In this document: in pieces, positions 53,860 to 62,738 of the stretch | Layout: every line of letters begins with the position of its first letter | How positions within the stretch are numbered: position 1 is the stretch's first letter | Origin: an uncultured Acidimicrobiales bacterium | Lineage (GTDB): Bacteria > Actinomycetota > Acidimicrobiia > Acidimicrobiales > Aldehydirespiratoraceae | NCBI GenBank assembly: GCA_951812975.1 | Contig: CATOTC010000001.1 | Span: forward strand, 1,148,001-1,212,000 | Direction of reading: 5' to 3' | DNA length: 64,000 nt | Notes under the pieces: model-generated | Database searches by the model: none | Told to the model about the DNA's origin: nothing | What the model saw: the letters and a program-made list of their open reading frames with translations, nothing else | Program-made: the position numbers and the translations under genes

Positions 53860-55107
53860 TTATGGATCAGCGACTCCGCACCACTGCGCGATGAAGTGGG
53901 CGAGCGTGCGCGTGGCAGTGACCAGCTCGTCTACGGCCAGCCGCTCGAACGGCGTGTGACAGTGGGAAATGTCTCCCGGAGCGAAATAGACGCCGGGAAT
54001 CCCCAGCTCCCGCAGAAACGGCTTCTCCGACCAATAGGGAGCGCCCTCGATCCGAGCACCCTCTCCGGTGACCTGTTCGATCGACCGGGCCAGCGCCAAC
54101 ACTCCCGGATGGTCGACGTCGAGCTCGTCGGGCGTGCCCCCGAAACGGTGGTCCCGCGGCGCGCTGAACTCCACCGTGCAGTCGACTGAGTGTTCGTCGG
54201 CAACCTCGGAAGCGACAGCGACGATCCGCTCGGCCGCGGTGTCGAGGCTCTCACCGGGAAGCACCTTGCGGATCAGTGACAGCTCGAAGCGTCCCGGCAC
54301 CGCGATGTTTCCCCCCGAGCTCACCGAAGTGACCAGCAGGAACGCTCGCCCCAGCAGATCATGCGCAGCAACATCCGACTGCAGTTCCTCGGAATGACGC
54401 CACAGCCTCCCCAGCAGGTTGTGGCCGGCCTTGAGAGCGTCCACACCGAGTTCCGGCCGGCCGAAGTACGCCGACACCCCCGTAAAGGCGATATCGGCTA
54501 TCAGGAATCCCATCTGCGCCGTGTAGATCGCCGATGTCGTCGGCTCCGTGTAGATCGCGAAGTCCGCTTCGGGCCGTTTCCCGTGGCGGCCCTCCACCGC
54601 GGCGCGCATCCCTGCGGACACGCCGCTGCCGGGTTGGCCCGACTCCTCGTCGCACACGAACAGCGTCGAGACTCTGCCCGCGGGCCGCAGGCCGACCCTC
54701 TCGAATGCGCGGACCGCCTCGATGATCGCGCAGATCCCCGCCTTCTGGTCCGCTACCCCGCGGCCCCAGATGGCACCGTCGATGATCGGCGAGGCGAACG
54801 GGTCCTCACGGTCGGTCCCCTGCCAGTGCTCCGTCCAGTCGTCGGTCGCCACCGTGTCGAGATGCCCGGCCAGCAGCAGCGACCGCCCCGAGCCGCCCCC
54901 GGCCGAGCCGTGCACATTGGGTCGGTTCGGGGCGCACTCCACCAGTTCGGACTCACCGAACGCCTCGGACTCGTTGATGCGCCCGAGGACCCAGTTAGCG
55001 AAGGCCTGCTCGTTTGGGGTGACACTGGGGATCCGAACTGCTTCGCGCACGAGTTCTACAAGCGCATCGCTGTCGACGGCGCTTGCGACCTCGGACGCAG
55101 CGCTCAT
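53860..55107 (-). CDS. M20-family amidohydrolase (ArgE/DapE type)
   Basis: A zinc-dependent deacylase/peptidase of 415 aa. The metal and catalytic motifs are LLLAGHLDTV (His, Asp), WGRGVADQKAGI (bridging Asp), CDEESGQPGSG (Glu pair), IYTEPTTS (Glu) and SHCHTPFERL (last His). M20 enzymes cut amide bonds next to a free carboxylate, so this one would split an N-acyl or peptide-type link in the imported compound. It is the second gene of the operon and overlaps the ROK regulator by 4 bases. Confidence 0.9.
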   Translation of the reverse strand: MSAASEVASAVDSDALVELVREAVRIPSVTPNEQAFANWVLGRINESEAFGESELVECAPNRPNVHGSAGGGSGRSLLLAGHLDTVATDDWTEHWQGTDREDPFASPIIDGAIWGRGVADQKAGICAIIEAVRAFERVGLRPAGRVSTLFVCDEESGQPGSGVSAGMRAAVEGRHGKRPEADFAIYTEPTTSAIYTAQMGFLIADIAFTGVSAYFGRPELGVDALKAGHNLLGRLWRHSEELQSDVAAHDLLGRAFLLVTSVSSGGNIAVPGRFELSLIRKVLPGESLDTAAERIVAVASEVADEHSVDCTVEFSAPRDHRFGGTPDELDVDHPGVLALARSIEQVTGEGARIEGAPYWSEKPFLRELGIPGVYFAPGDISHCHTPFERLAVDELVTATRTLAHFIAQWCGVADP

Positions 55108-56297
55108 CTCTGCGGGTCTCCCAAGATCTCTGTGACCAGGGACTCATGCACCGAGCGCAGAGACATCGACACCGCCCCTACCAGAGCCGCCCGGCGGCCC
55201 AGAGTGGATGCCGCAAGCTCCGGAGGAGAGTCGACCAACCGGGAGAGGTGGAGCCGGACTGCGTCCACGAACACAGGATTGCTGCCCACGCCCCCGCCGA
55301 AAACGACATGCCCCGGGTCTGCGATCAGACACAGGTGCGATACCGCCAGCGCCATGGCCCCTGCCACCTCGTTGAGCACGGACCGAGCTGCATCGTCGCC
55401 CGCTTCAACGGCCTCGAATATCTCCGGCACATCCGCGCTGGGGTCGAGCGCGGAGCGGTGCCCGTCTTCGATCGCCCCTCCGAACAGCTTGCGGATCGAG
55501 GGCGCGGAGGCCACATCCTCGAGGGTGACCGGCACCGCGCCGGGGGCGGGCAGCGACAACAGCAGGGAGCCGACCTCGCCCGCAGATCCGGTACCGCCCC
55601 GGTAGAGGTCGCCTCCGACCACCATTCCGAGGCCGATGCCCGTGCCGACAGAGATAGCCGCAAAATCACTGTCGGGCTGTTCGGCACCCATCTGAGTCAA
55701 TTCGCCCAGCGCAGCAAGGTTGACGTCGTTCTCTATGTGGATACGACCGTCCATGCGCTCTGAGAGGAACTCGTGCAGCGCCAAGCCGTCGAACCCGGGC
55801 AGGTTCAGGGCCTGTTCCACGCGGTCGCGGTCATGCCGGTAGATGCCGGGCACTCCGATGCACACTGCGCTGCAAGGGCCGTCAATGCTCCGAAGCATCT
55901 CCGTGGACGTCCCGATGAGCCCCTCCAGAGCCGCCTGCGCATCGGGACCCGTTTCCAACTCGCGCTCGCTGACCAGATTGCCGAGCAAGTCGGAGACACC
56001 GACGAGCATCTTCGTGGCACCGATGTCGGCAACCACTGAGTGCCGGACCGTCAGGACCAGTTCGTAGAGCGCGGCAGGGCGGCCGATCGAACCCGACTTG
56101 GGGCTTTCGTTGGCGACTCGGACCAATCCTGCGGACTCCATGTCGGCGACCAGCGCCGACACGGTCGGTTTGGAGAGGCCGGTGGCTCGGGCGATCCCGG
56201 CCCTCGACATCCTTTGGGGGTGTGACGCGAACAGTGCGTCAACAATCCGTTGGCCACTGATCAGCCTTAGTACAGCGCTTCCAGATCCTTCGCTCAT
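55104..56297 (-). CDS. ROK-family transcriptional repressor
   Basis: A NagC/XylR-type regulator of 397 aa. An N-terminal winged helix (about residues 12-70, MSRAGIARATGLSKPTVSALVADMESAGLV) precedes a sugar-binding ROK domain (VVADIGATKMLVGVSD, IGVPGIY, ENDVNLAALGE, SVGTGIGLGMVVGGDLYRGGTGSAGEVG). The CxCxxxxC zinc motif typical of ROK regulators is not clearly present. It is the first gene of the operon and probably represses it until the sugar is present. The operator candidate lies 5-25 bases upstream. Confidence 0.92.
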   Translation of the reverse strand: MSEGSGSAVLRLISGQRIVDALFASHPQRMSRAGIARATGLSKPTVSALVADMESAGLVRVANESPKSGSIGRPAALYELVLTVRHSVVADIGATKMLVGVSDLLGNLVSERELETGPDAQAALEGLIGTSTEMLRSIDGPCSAVCIGVPGIYRHDRDRVEQALNLPGFDGLALHEFLSERMDGRIHIENDVNLAALGELTQMGAEQPDSDFAAISVGTGIGLGMVVGGDLYRGGTGSAGEVGSLLLSLPAPGAVPVTLEDVASAPSIRKLFGGAIEDGHRSALDPSADVPEIFEAVEAGDDAARSVLNEVAGAMALAVSHLCLIADPGHVVFGGGVGSNPVFVDAVRLHLSRLVDSPPELAASTLGRRAALVGAVSMSLRSVHESLVTEILGDPQR

Positions 56298-56301
56298 ATT
56301 G

Positions 56302-56322
56302 TTAGTAACCTTACTTTACTAA
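56302..56322 (-). promoter_or_regulatory. Inverted repeat, ROK repressor operator candidate
   Basis: TTAGTAA (56302-56308), a 7-base spacer, TTACTAA (56316-56322): a perfect 7-bp inverted repeat in an AT-rich patch directly before the ROK gene ATG. NagC/XylR-type repressors bind such AT-rich inverted repeats. Its position would block initiation of the whole operon. It also lies 76 bases upstream of the divergent aldo/keto reductase. Confidence 0.65.
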
Positions 56323-56397
56323 TAATCCTTGTCAAGAAAAGACTTTGCGGTAGCACTGGCGTTGGCTCGATGAGGCGGATGCTGCAAGAGTCCTCAC

Positions 56398-57405
56398 ATG
56401 AAATATCGACTGATGGGTTCGAGCGGCCTCTGGGTTTCTGAGGTCGCGCTTGGTGCGATGACTTTCGGCAACACCGAGTGGGGTGTTGAAATGGACGAGA
56501 GCCGTTCGGTCTATGAGGGTTTCCGGGAGGCGGGCGGCAATTTCGTCGACACCGCCAACATCTACAGCGGGGGACGCAGCGAGCAGTTCGTCGGAGAGTT
56601 CATAGCGGACCATCGGGACGAGGTCGTGCTGGCGACCAAATACTCAGCGCCGATGCGTCCCGACGACCTCAACGCCCTGGGGAACAGCCGAAAACACATG
56701 ATGGAGTCGGTCCACGCAAGCCTAAAGCGCCTCGGCACCGACTACATCGACCTCTATTGGGTCCACGCCCGCGACCACACGACCATGGCGGAGGAGATCA
56801 TGCGCGGCCTCGATGATCTCGTCACCTCGGGGAAGGTCCTCTACGTCGGAATTTCTGATGCGCCGGCCTGGCAGGTGGCCCGCTGCAACACAATCGCCGA
56901 GCTGCGTGGTTGGAGCCGCTTCGTTGGACTGCAGATCAGGTACAGCTTGATCGACCGCGAGGTCGAGCATGAACTGTTGCCCATGGCCGAGGCGCTCGAC
57001 CTCACGGTCACGCCGTGGGACACGCTGGGCTCAGGTGTGCTGACCGGAAAATACAACCGTGATGCCGACACCGCGGGCCGGGCGACGCTGCGCGGGCGAA
57101 TCTCGGAGCGCGGTCTCAAAATCGCTGCTGAAGTTGTGGCGATCGCCGACGAACTGGGCTGCTCACCGGCACAGGTCGCGCTCAGCTGGGTTCGTTCTCG
57201 CAAGGGCGTGATCGTTCCGCTGATCGGGGCCAGAACACGGGCTCAACTCGACGACAATCTGGGCTGTCTCGACCTCGAGTTGCCCGATGAGGCATTGACG
57301 CGGCTGAACGAGGTCAGTTCGATTCGCACGCCGTTCCCGCACAACATGTTGGCACCGTTCCGCAGCATCGGCTCCGGCGAGAGCCACCGGCCGGACCAGC
57401 ACTGA
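56398..57405 (+). CDS. Aldo/keto reductase
   Basis: NADPH-dependent aldo/keto reductase of about 335 aa. The catalytic tetrad is visible: Asp in NFVDTANIYS, Tyr in the same IYS segment, Lys in VLATKYSAPM and His in LYWVHARDH. The cofactor-binding C terminus includes PLIGARTRAQLDDNL. It is divergent from the ROK operon, and the shared intergenic operator raises the possibility that it belongs to the same regulon. Confidence 0.92.
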   Translation: MKYRLMGSSGLWVSEVALGAMTFGNTEWGVEMDESRSVYEGFREAGGNFVDTANIYSGGRSEQFVGEFIADHRDEVVLATKYSAPMRPDDLNALGNSRKHMMESVHASLKRLGTDYIDLYWVHARDHTTMAEEIMRGLDDLVTSGKVLYVGISDAPAWQVARCNTIAELRGWSRFVGLQIRYSLIDREVEHELLPMAEALDLTVTPWDTLGSGVLTGKYNRDADTAGRATLRGRISERGLKIAAEVVAIADELGCSPAQVALSWVRSRKGVIVPLIGARTRAQLDDNLGCLDLELPDEALTRLNEVSSIRTPFPHNMLAPFRSIGSGESHRPDQH

Positions 57406-57426
57406 GGATTCTTCAGGTTCGGGGGC

Positions 57427-57804
57427 TCACGAGCGCTTCTTGTAGATGGTGAAGCTCTCCTTGAACGGCACGAGATCGCGGCGGTACTGGCGATGCACCT
57501 CGTCGACAGCGACCGACGCGTCGGTCTGCACCTGTTGTAAAGCGGCTTCCAACTGAGCGATCCGCGCTTCGAGTTGGAGGACGCGTTTCACACCGGCGAG
57601 GTTCAAGCCTTCGTCGGTCAGATCGGATATTCGCTGCAGCAGAGCGATGTCGGCGTCGCTGTAACGGCGGCTGCCTCCTCCGGTGCGCGCCGGATCGACG
57701 AGCCCCTTGCGCTCATAAATCCGCAGCGTCTGTGGGTGCACTCCGGCAAGCTCCGCAGCAACAGAGATCACATACACCGCTCGATGGAATCGTTCCTGGT
57801 CCAT
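57427..57804 (-). CDS. hspR: Heat-shock repressor HspR (MerR family)
   Basis: A 125-aa MerR-type repressor. YVISVAAELAGVHPQTLRIYERKGLVDPAR is the helix-turn-helix and wing, TGGGSRRYSDADIALLQRI continues the MerR domain, and a coiled coil (LQLEARIAQLEAALQQVQTD) follows. HspR represses the dnaK operon together with DnaK as co-repressor. It is the last gene of dnaK-grpE-dnaJ-hspR, 21 bases after dnaJ. Confidence 0.92.
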   Translation of the reverse strand: MDQERFHRAVYVISVAAELAGVHPQTLRIYERKGLVDPARTGGGSRRYSDADIALLQRISDLTDEGLNLAGVKRVLQLEARIAQLEAALQQVQTDASVAVDEVHRQYRRDLVPFKESFTIYKKRS

Positions 57805-57825
57805 GGTTGTGTCTCCTCTCGTTTC

Positions 57826-58938
57826 TCACAGGCCCAGATGGGCCCGCGGTGATTCGGTCGTGGCTTTTGCGAACGCCTCTACTGCCTGGCGCTGCTCCTT
57901 GCTGAGTTCTTGGGGCACGGCAACGGCGACAGTGACGAGCAGATCGCCTGCCCCGCCCTTGCCTTTGAGCCGAAACGTCTTGCCGGACACAGTGCCGGGC
58001 GGGATCCGTATCTTGACGGCCTCGCCGTTGAGGGTGGGTACCTTCACTTTCGCACCGAGCGTCGCCTCCGCGAAGGTGATCGGCACCTCGAGAGTGAGGT
58101 CCCTGCCGGACCTGCCGAACATCTCGTGGGGCTCGACCGTGACATGAACGAACAGGTCACCAGGCGGACCGCCTCCGTGTCCGGGGCCTCCGCGTTGTTT
58201 GAGCCGAATCTTCTGGCCGGTCTTGACCCCGGCCGGAATCCGAACCTTGACCTCCCGGGGGCGCACTTCCACACCGGACCCGCGACAGTTCGTGCACGGC
58301 GAGGTGATCACCGATCCCCGACCGCCGCAGCTCTGGCAGGGCCGGCTGAACGAGAACAGACCCTGGTTCTCGTCGTGCACGCCCCTTCCGTCGCACGACT
58401 CGCACTTGCTCGGTGCCGTGCCGGGCGCTGAGCCCCTGCCGTCACAACCCGAACATGTCGCTTCACTGGTCAGGGTGATGGCGGTTTCGAGGCCGTTGAC
58501 GGCATCGTCGAAACCCAGCGTCAGGTCCACTTCTATATCGTTGCCCCGCTGTCCTCGAGCCGACCCCGGTTGGCCGCGTCCGCGGCCACCACGGTTGAAC
58601 AGACCTCCGAGCAGGTCGCCGATGTCGTCCATCCCAACGTTGAAGTGGCCTGTTCCGTGACCCGAGCCGGCTCCGGGGCCGAACATCGGGCCGATCGGGC
58701 CCATCTTGCGGACCTCGTCGTATTTGGCACGCTTGTCGTCGTCACCGATCACGTCGTAGGCGGCCGAGACTTCCTTGAACTGTTCCTCGGCGCGTCCGTC
58801 GCCAGGGTTGGAGTCCGGGTGAAGCTCGCGGGCGAGCTTGCGGTACCTGCTCTTGATGTCCTTGGAGGATGCGCTTTCGGTGACGCCGAGAATCGCGTAG
58901 TAGTCCTTCTCGAACCACTCTTTTTCGTATTCAGTCAC
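57826..58938 (-). CDS. dnaJ: Chaperone DnaJ
   Basis: Hsp40 co-chaperone of 370 aa. The J domain contains the HPD motif in ARELHPDSNPGD (about residues 35-46). It is followed by a Gly/Phe-rich region, then four CxxCxGxG zinc repeats (CSGCDGRG, CESCDGRG, CQSCGGRG, CTNCRGSG) and the substrate-binding C terminus. It lies 21 bases after grpE. Confidence 0.95.
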   Translation of the reverse strand: MTEYEKEWFEKDYYAILGVTESASSKDIKSRYRKLARELHPDSNPGDGRAEEQFKEVSAAYDVIGDDDKRAKYDEVRKMGPIGPMFGPGAGSGHGTGHFNVGMDDIGDLLGGLFNRGGRGRGQPGSARGQRGNDIEVDLTLGFDDAVNGLETAITLTSEATCSGCDGRGSAPGTAPSKCESCDGRGVHDENQGLFSFSRPCQSCGGRGSVITSPCTNCRGSGVEVRPREVKVRIPAGVKTGQKIRLKQRGGPGHGGGPPGDLFVHVTVEPHEMFGRSGRDLTLEVPITFAEATLGAKVKVPTLNGEAVKIRIPPGTVSGKTFRLKGKGGAGDLLVTVAVAVPQELSKEQRQAVEAFAKATTESPRAHLGL

Positions 58939-58959
58939 CAGATCACCTCCTCAATTCAC

Positions 58960-59568
58960 CTATCCCTTCACCTTGACCATGGCGGCACGCAACACCCTGC
59001 CATTGAAGGCGTAACCGGTGCGCAGCACTTCGGAGACCATCGGTTCGGTCTGGCCCTCGTCGCCTGGTTCGCTCATGGCGGCCTCGTGCCGGTTGGGATC
59101 GAACGGTTCGGTCTGGTCGATGATCTCTAGCCCCTGGGCCTCGAGCACGCTGCGGAGTTGGGCCGTTATCGGTTCAACACCTTCAACTTGCTGCAGGGCC
59201 GCGGCGTCGCAAGCATCGAGTACCGGCAGGATCGCCTGCATCACCCGGGCAGCGGCCTGTCGAACGGTCTCCGCGTTGCGCTTCTCCGTCTGCTTGCGGA
59301 AGTTGGCGAATTCAGCGGTGACTCTCTGCAGGTCGTTGAGATGCTGGTCGCGTTCTGCGGTGAGCATTTCCAGCGCGGTCGGTTCCCTGGGTGCTGGTTC
59401 CGGCTCGGACTCGGCCTCAGCAGACTCAACCTCGGACTCCGGCTCAGCCTCGACCGCTTCGTCGAGCGCTGCGTCAACCGCTGCGTCAACCGACGGGGCT
59501 TCATCGGTCGCCGGCTGTTCCCCGCTGAAGTCCTCGGCAGAGGGACCGGGTTTGTCGGTGCCGCTCAC
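58960..59568 (-). CDS. grpE: Nucleotide exchange factor GrpE
   Basis: A 202-aa DnaK nucleotide exchange factor. The acidic N-terminal half (about residues 1-60, rich in Glu/Ala/Ser) precedes the coiled coil and the C-terminal beta domain with [38 protein letters not shown]. It overlaps the dnaK stop by 4 bases. Confidence 0.93.
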   Translation of the reverse strand: MSGTDKPGPSAEDFSGEQPATDEAPSVDAAVDAALDEAVEAEPESEVESAEAESEPEPAPREPTALEMLTAERDQHLNDLQRVTAEFANFRKQTEKRNAETVRQAAARVMQAILPVLDACDAAALQQVEGVEPITAQLRSVLEAQGLEIIDQTEPFDPNRHEAAMSEPGDEGQTEPMVSEVLRTGYAFNGRVLRAAMVKVKG

Positions 59569-61406
59569 GATGCCTGGCTGTCGGAGTCGTCCTCGTCGAT
59601 GATCTCGGCGTCGACAACCTCGTCGTCGTCGGGGGTCGACGCGGCCGCCGCAGACTCGCGTTCTGCCTGCGCGGCTGCTTCGTAGAGGCGCTGGCCAAAC
59701 TCCTGGCTCGCGGTCATCAATGCCTCGGTAGCGGTCTTGATGGCTTCGACGTCGGTGCCTTCCAACGCCGCGCGCACATCGGCCAACTTCTCTTCGATGG
59801 TCGCCTTCTCGTCGTCGCTGACCGCGTCGGCCTGGTCGGATAGCAGCTTCTCGGTCTGGTAGACGAGCGTGTCGGCGGTGTTGCGAACCTCGGCCTCCTC
59901 CTTGCGCTTGCGGTCCTCCTCGGCATGGATCTCAGCGTCCTTGACCATCTGGTCGATGGTGTCGGTGTCGAGCGAGCTCTGCCCGGTGATGGTCATCGAC
60001 TGCTCTTTGTTGGTGGCCTTGTCCTTGGCGCTCACATGCACGATGCCGTTGGCGTCGATGTCGAACACGACCTCGATCTGGGGAAGGCCGCGCGGCGCGG
60101 GCGGGAGGTCGACGAGTTGGAACTTGCCGAGCGTCTTGTTGTAGGCGGCCATCTCCCGCTCGCCCTGCAACACGTGGATCTCGACCGACGGCTGGTTGTC
60201 GTCCGCGGTCGTGAAGATCTCACTCTTGCGGGTCGGGATGGTGGTGTTGCGTTCGATCAGCGTGGTCATCACCCCGCCCTTGGTCTCAATCCCGAGCGAC
60301 AGTGGCGTTACGTCAAGCAACAGCACGTCCTTGACTTCGCCTTTCAGCACGCCGGCCTGGATGGCCGCGCCGATCGCCACGACTTCGTCGGGGTTCACGG
60401 TCTTGTTCGGTTCCTTGCCGGTCATCTCCATGACCAGTTCGGCCACCGCGGGCATCCGCGTCGATCCACCGACGAGCACGACATGGTCGATCGCTCCCTT
60501 GGTGAGTCCGGCGTCCTTGATGGCGGCTTCGAACGGGCTGCGACAGCGGTCGAGCAGGTCGGAGGTGAGGTCGCGGAACTTGGCGCGGGTCAGCTCGTAG
60601 TCGAGATGCAGCGGCCCTGCGTCGGTTGCGGTGATGAAGGGAAGGTTGATCTGCGTCGACTGGGTCTGCGACAGTTCGATCTTGGCTTTCTCGGCGGCTT
60701 CCTTGAGCCGCTGTGCGGCCATCGGATCCTTGGTCAGATCGACTCCGTGGTCGCCCTTGAACGACTTGGCGAGCCATTCGATCACGGCATCGTCCCAGTC
60801 GTCGCCGCCGAGCTGGGTGTCGCCGGAGGTGGACTTGACCTCGAACACTCCGTCGCCGAGTTCGAGCACCGACACGTCGAAGGTGCCGCCACCGAGGTCG
60901 AACACGAGGATGGTCTGGTCCGACTCCTCCTTGTCGAGGCCGTACGCCAATGCAGCCGCGGTCGGTTCGTTGATGATCCGCAGGACTTCGAGCCCGGCGA
61001 TCTGGCCGGCTTCGGTGGTGGCTGTTCGTTGTGCGTCGTCGAAGTAGGCGGGAACCGTGACCACGGCCTGGGTGACGGTGTCGCCGAGGTACTCCTCGGC
61101 GTCACGCTTGAGTTTCATCAGGACACGGGCCGAGATCTCCTGGGACGTGTAGGCCTTGGAGTCGATGTCGACCTTCCAGTTGGTGCCGACATGGCGCTTG
61201 ACTGAACGGATGGTGCGCTCGGGGTTCGTGATCGCCTGGCGCTTTGCCACTTCGCCGACAAGAACCTCGCCGTCCTTGGCGAAGGCGACGACGGAGGGGG
61301 TGGTGCGTGAGCCTTCTGCGTTGGGGATGACGACGGGGTCGCCGCCCTCCAGCACGGAGACGACGGAGTTGGTTGTGCCGAGATCGATTCCTACGGCCTT
61401 GGGCAT
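59565..61406 (-). CDS. dnaK: Chaperone DnaK (Hsp70)
   Basis: A 613-aa Hsp70. [11 protein letters not shown], the ATPase [14 protein letters not shown] and GGSTRMPAV motifs, the linker ([16 protein letters not shown]) and the substrate-binding domain are complete. The C-terminal lid is followed by an acidic Ala/Asp tail. The ATG is preceded by a long leader with three hairpins (61429-61551). It is the first gene of the heat-shock operon. Confidence 0.97.
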   Translation of the reverse strand: MPKAVGIDLGTTNSVVSVLEGGDPVVIPNAEGSRTTPSVVAFAKDGEVLVGEVAKRQAITNPERTIRSVKRHVGTNWKVDIDSKAYTSQEISARVLMKLKRDAEEYLGDTVTQAVVTVPAYFDDAQRTATTEAGQIAGLEVLRIINEPTAAALAYGLDKEESDQTILVFDLGGGTFDVSVLELGDGVFEVKSTSGDTQLGGDDWDDAVIEWLAKSFKGDHGVDLTKDPMAAQRLKEAAEKAKIELSQTQSTQINLPFITATDAGPLHLDYELTRAKFRDLTSDLLDRCRSPFEAAIKDAGLTKGAIDHVVLVGGSTRMPAVAELVMEMTGKEPNKTVNPDEVVAIGAAIQAGVLKGEVKDVLLLDVTPLSLGIETKGGVMTTLIERNTTIPTRKSEIFTTADDNQPSVEIHVLQGEREMAAYNKTLGKFQLVDLPPAPRGLPQIEVVFDIDANGIVHVSAKDKATNKEQSMTITGQSSLDTDTIDQMVKDAEIHAEEDRKRKEEAEVRNTADTLVYQTEKLLSDQADAVSDDEKATIEEKLADVRAALEGTDVEAIKTATEALMTASQEFGQRLYEAAAQAERESAAAASTPDDDEVVDAEIIDEDDSDSQAS

Positions 61407-61428
61407 GCTGTGCTCTACTTTCGCTGCG

Positions 61429-61551
61429 GACGGCGCCGCAGATCCGCGGAAGCCGTCTTGGGATGGTTATTGGTTGGACGGCGCCGCAGATCCGCGGAAG
61501 CCGTCAGGGGGGGTTTGGGTTGGACGGCGCCACAATTCCGCGGAAGCCGTC
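61429..61551 (-). repeat. Three near-identical hairpins in the dnaK leader
   Basis: Three 29-bp copies of GACGGC...GCCGTC (61429-61457, 61477-61505, 61523-61551), separated by 17-19 bases. Each has 6-bp arms and an inner CCGC/GCGG pairing. They lie between the likely promoter region and the dnaK start, so they would be in the 5' UTR. They may affect translation, termination or mRNA stability, for example as a thermosensor. Confidence 0.8.
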
Positions 61552-61611
61552 TTGGGTGTGAATCTTGCTAGAATCGAGTGTAACAGTATTTGAACCTGTT
61601 TACACCGGAAA

Positions 61612-61632
61612 GTTGAGTGTATTATTATCAAC
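61612..61632 (-). promoter_or_regulatory. HAIR-like HspR operator
   Basis: GTTGAGT (61612-61618), 7 bases, TATCAAC (61626-61632). It matches the HspR consensus CTTGAGT-N7-ACTCAAG in 10 of 14 positions and has the exact spacing, in an AT-rich region 206 bases upstream of dnaK. It is degenerate, so the call is moderate. Confidence 0.5.
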
Positions 61633-61633
61633 T

Positions 61634-61879
61634 TTAGCGTCTAGTAGCACCGCCGAGCCCGGCAGACGCTCAGCGATGACTTACAGGGGATTTCCCCTCC
61701 TTGGTAGCGGTGACATCGGCGCTTGAGCGAAGGTGCCGGCAGCTACGGCCGCCCGCTGCTGTGCCCTCGTCGGCGGTGGGGTTGCGGTGGTGGAGGCCGC
61801 AGATTTGCCACGCTGTAGCAAAGAACACCGACAGCGCCATTACCGTGGTCATGTATCTCAAGATCGGATGCATCTAGCA
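61634..61879. other. Intergenic gap, no supported gene
   Basis: About 250 bases between the dnaK promoter region and the next minus-strand gene. A short minus-strand frame (61670-61873) opens but has no ribosome site, domain or family pattern. No clear terminator or RNA structure is visible. Together with 61407-61633 this forms the longest gene-free stretch in the window. Confidence 0.5.
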
Positions 61880-62473
61880 CTAGTCCGAACTGTTCGTGGG
61901 GCCAACATCACCCCGTAGGTTGGTTGGCGGGGTGAACGGAACCAGCGTCAGCAGAACACTTGTATCGGGTTGAATTGTTACTAGCAGGAACTCAGTTGTA
62001 ACTTCATATGTGTCAGTGCCTGTCACATAGTCATCAGAAGTGAGTTCAATATGGGACAATTGTGGCAAGCCGTTGTCGGGAGACTGGAGAAGGGCATCTG
62101 TATCGACAGTGATCCATGGCCCATTCAAAGTCGTTGCTTCGTCCAATCGCAATTGTGCACTCACGCCCCAGAACTCATTTTCAACGTATGCTGGCCGACG
62201 GTCTTCGATAACAAACGAGTTGTCGCCAAGCAAAGCGACAATGTCGCTGTTCTCCCGGATGGCACGATCAACCGTTGAAATACTGATATCGATGCTAGTT
62301 TGGAAATCACCGCTGGCCGGCTGATCAGAAGAACTGAACAGAGCGTCGTTGGCCGCTCCCAAGAGAGAACCGCCTGACAACACCAGCGATGCACCTGCCA
62401 CAGCGATTCCAAGAGAAGCGGCGAACTTACACCAAAACTTCATGGGTGTCTTGTCGTTCCGCGATCCGGCCAT
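61880..62473 (-). CDS. Secreted or membrane-anchored hypothetical protein
   Basis: A protein of about 197 aa with an N-terminal hydrophobic segment (WCKFAASLGIAVAGASLVLSGGSLLG) that looks like a signal peptide or anchor, followed by a hydrophilic domain of unknown family with FQTSIDISIS, FWGVSAQLRLDEATTLNGPWI and ITVDTDALL stretches. ATG 62473 (MAGSRNDK) is chosen; ATG 62443 is also possible and gives a tighter signal peptide. The base composition is clearly less GC-rich than its neighbours, which suggests recent acquisition. Confidence 0.6.
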   Translation of the reverse strand: MAGSRNDKTPMKFWCKFAASLGIAVAGASLVLSGGSLLGAANDALFSSSDQPASGDFQTSIDISISTVDRAIRENSDIVALLGDNSFVIEDRRPAYVENEFWGVSAQLRLDEATTLNGPWITVDTDALLQSPDNGLPQLSHIELTSDDYVTGTDTYEVTTEFLLVTIQPDTSVLLTLVPFTPPTNLRGDVGPTNSSD

Positions 62474-62696
62474 GGAATCGGCATGTGAGCTCTCCCGTCT
62501 TCCGCTTTGCCATCGCCCACCACCAATCCAGAGCATCTTGCATACAAGATGCCCATATCGTCAACACCACTTGCTTGCTACATGCATTCTGGCATGTCAA
62601 CCATTGGAAGGCATCCCCTGAAGGCCGAACCAGGAGAGAGGGCTGGGCGGGGTGGCCCCATGGGGTCGCTGCAACGCCCTGGGGAAAACACCCCGC

Positions 62697-62726
62697 GGCT
62701 CCGGCTACGCCCGGCGAAAGCACAGT
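62697..62726 (+). repeat. Single copy of intergenic repeat family A
   Basis: A GGCTCCGGCTACGCCCGG core followed by CGAAAGCACAG, identical over the core to copies at 11.0-11.2 kb. It ends 12 bases before the gpmA start. Just upstream are short G/C hairpins around 62650-62695. Confidence 0.9.
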
Positions 62727-62738
62727 AGCGTCAATGGG

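Noticed and set aside
59925..61205. 426-residue open frame antisense to dnaK
   Set aside because: A mirror of dnaK codons; no domain and no ribosome site.
61670..61873. 67-residue minus-strand frame between dnaK and the secreted hypothetical
   Set aside because: No ribosome site, family pattern or conserved motif; composition does not look coding.
62652..62738. N-terminal extension of gpmA
   Set aside because: The extra 29 codons are repeat family A and hairpin sequence; the enzyme domain begins directly at ATG 62739.
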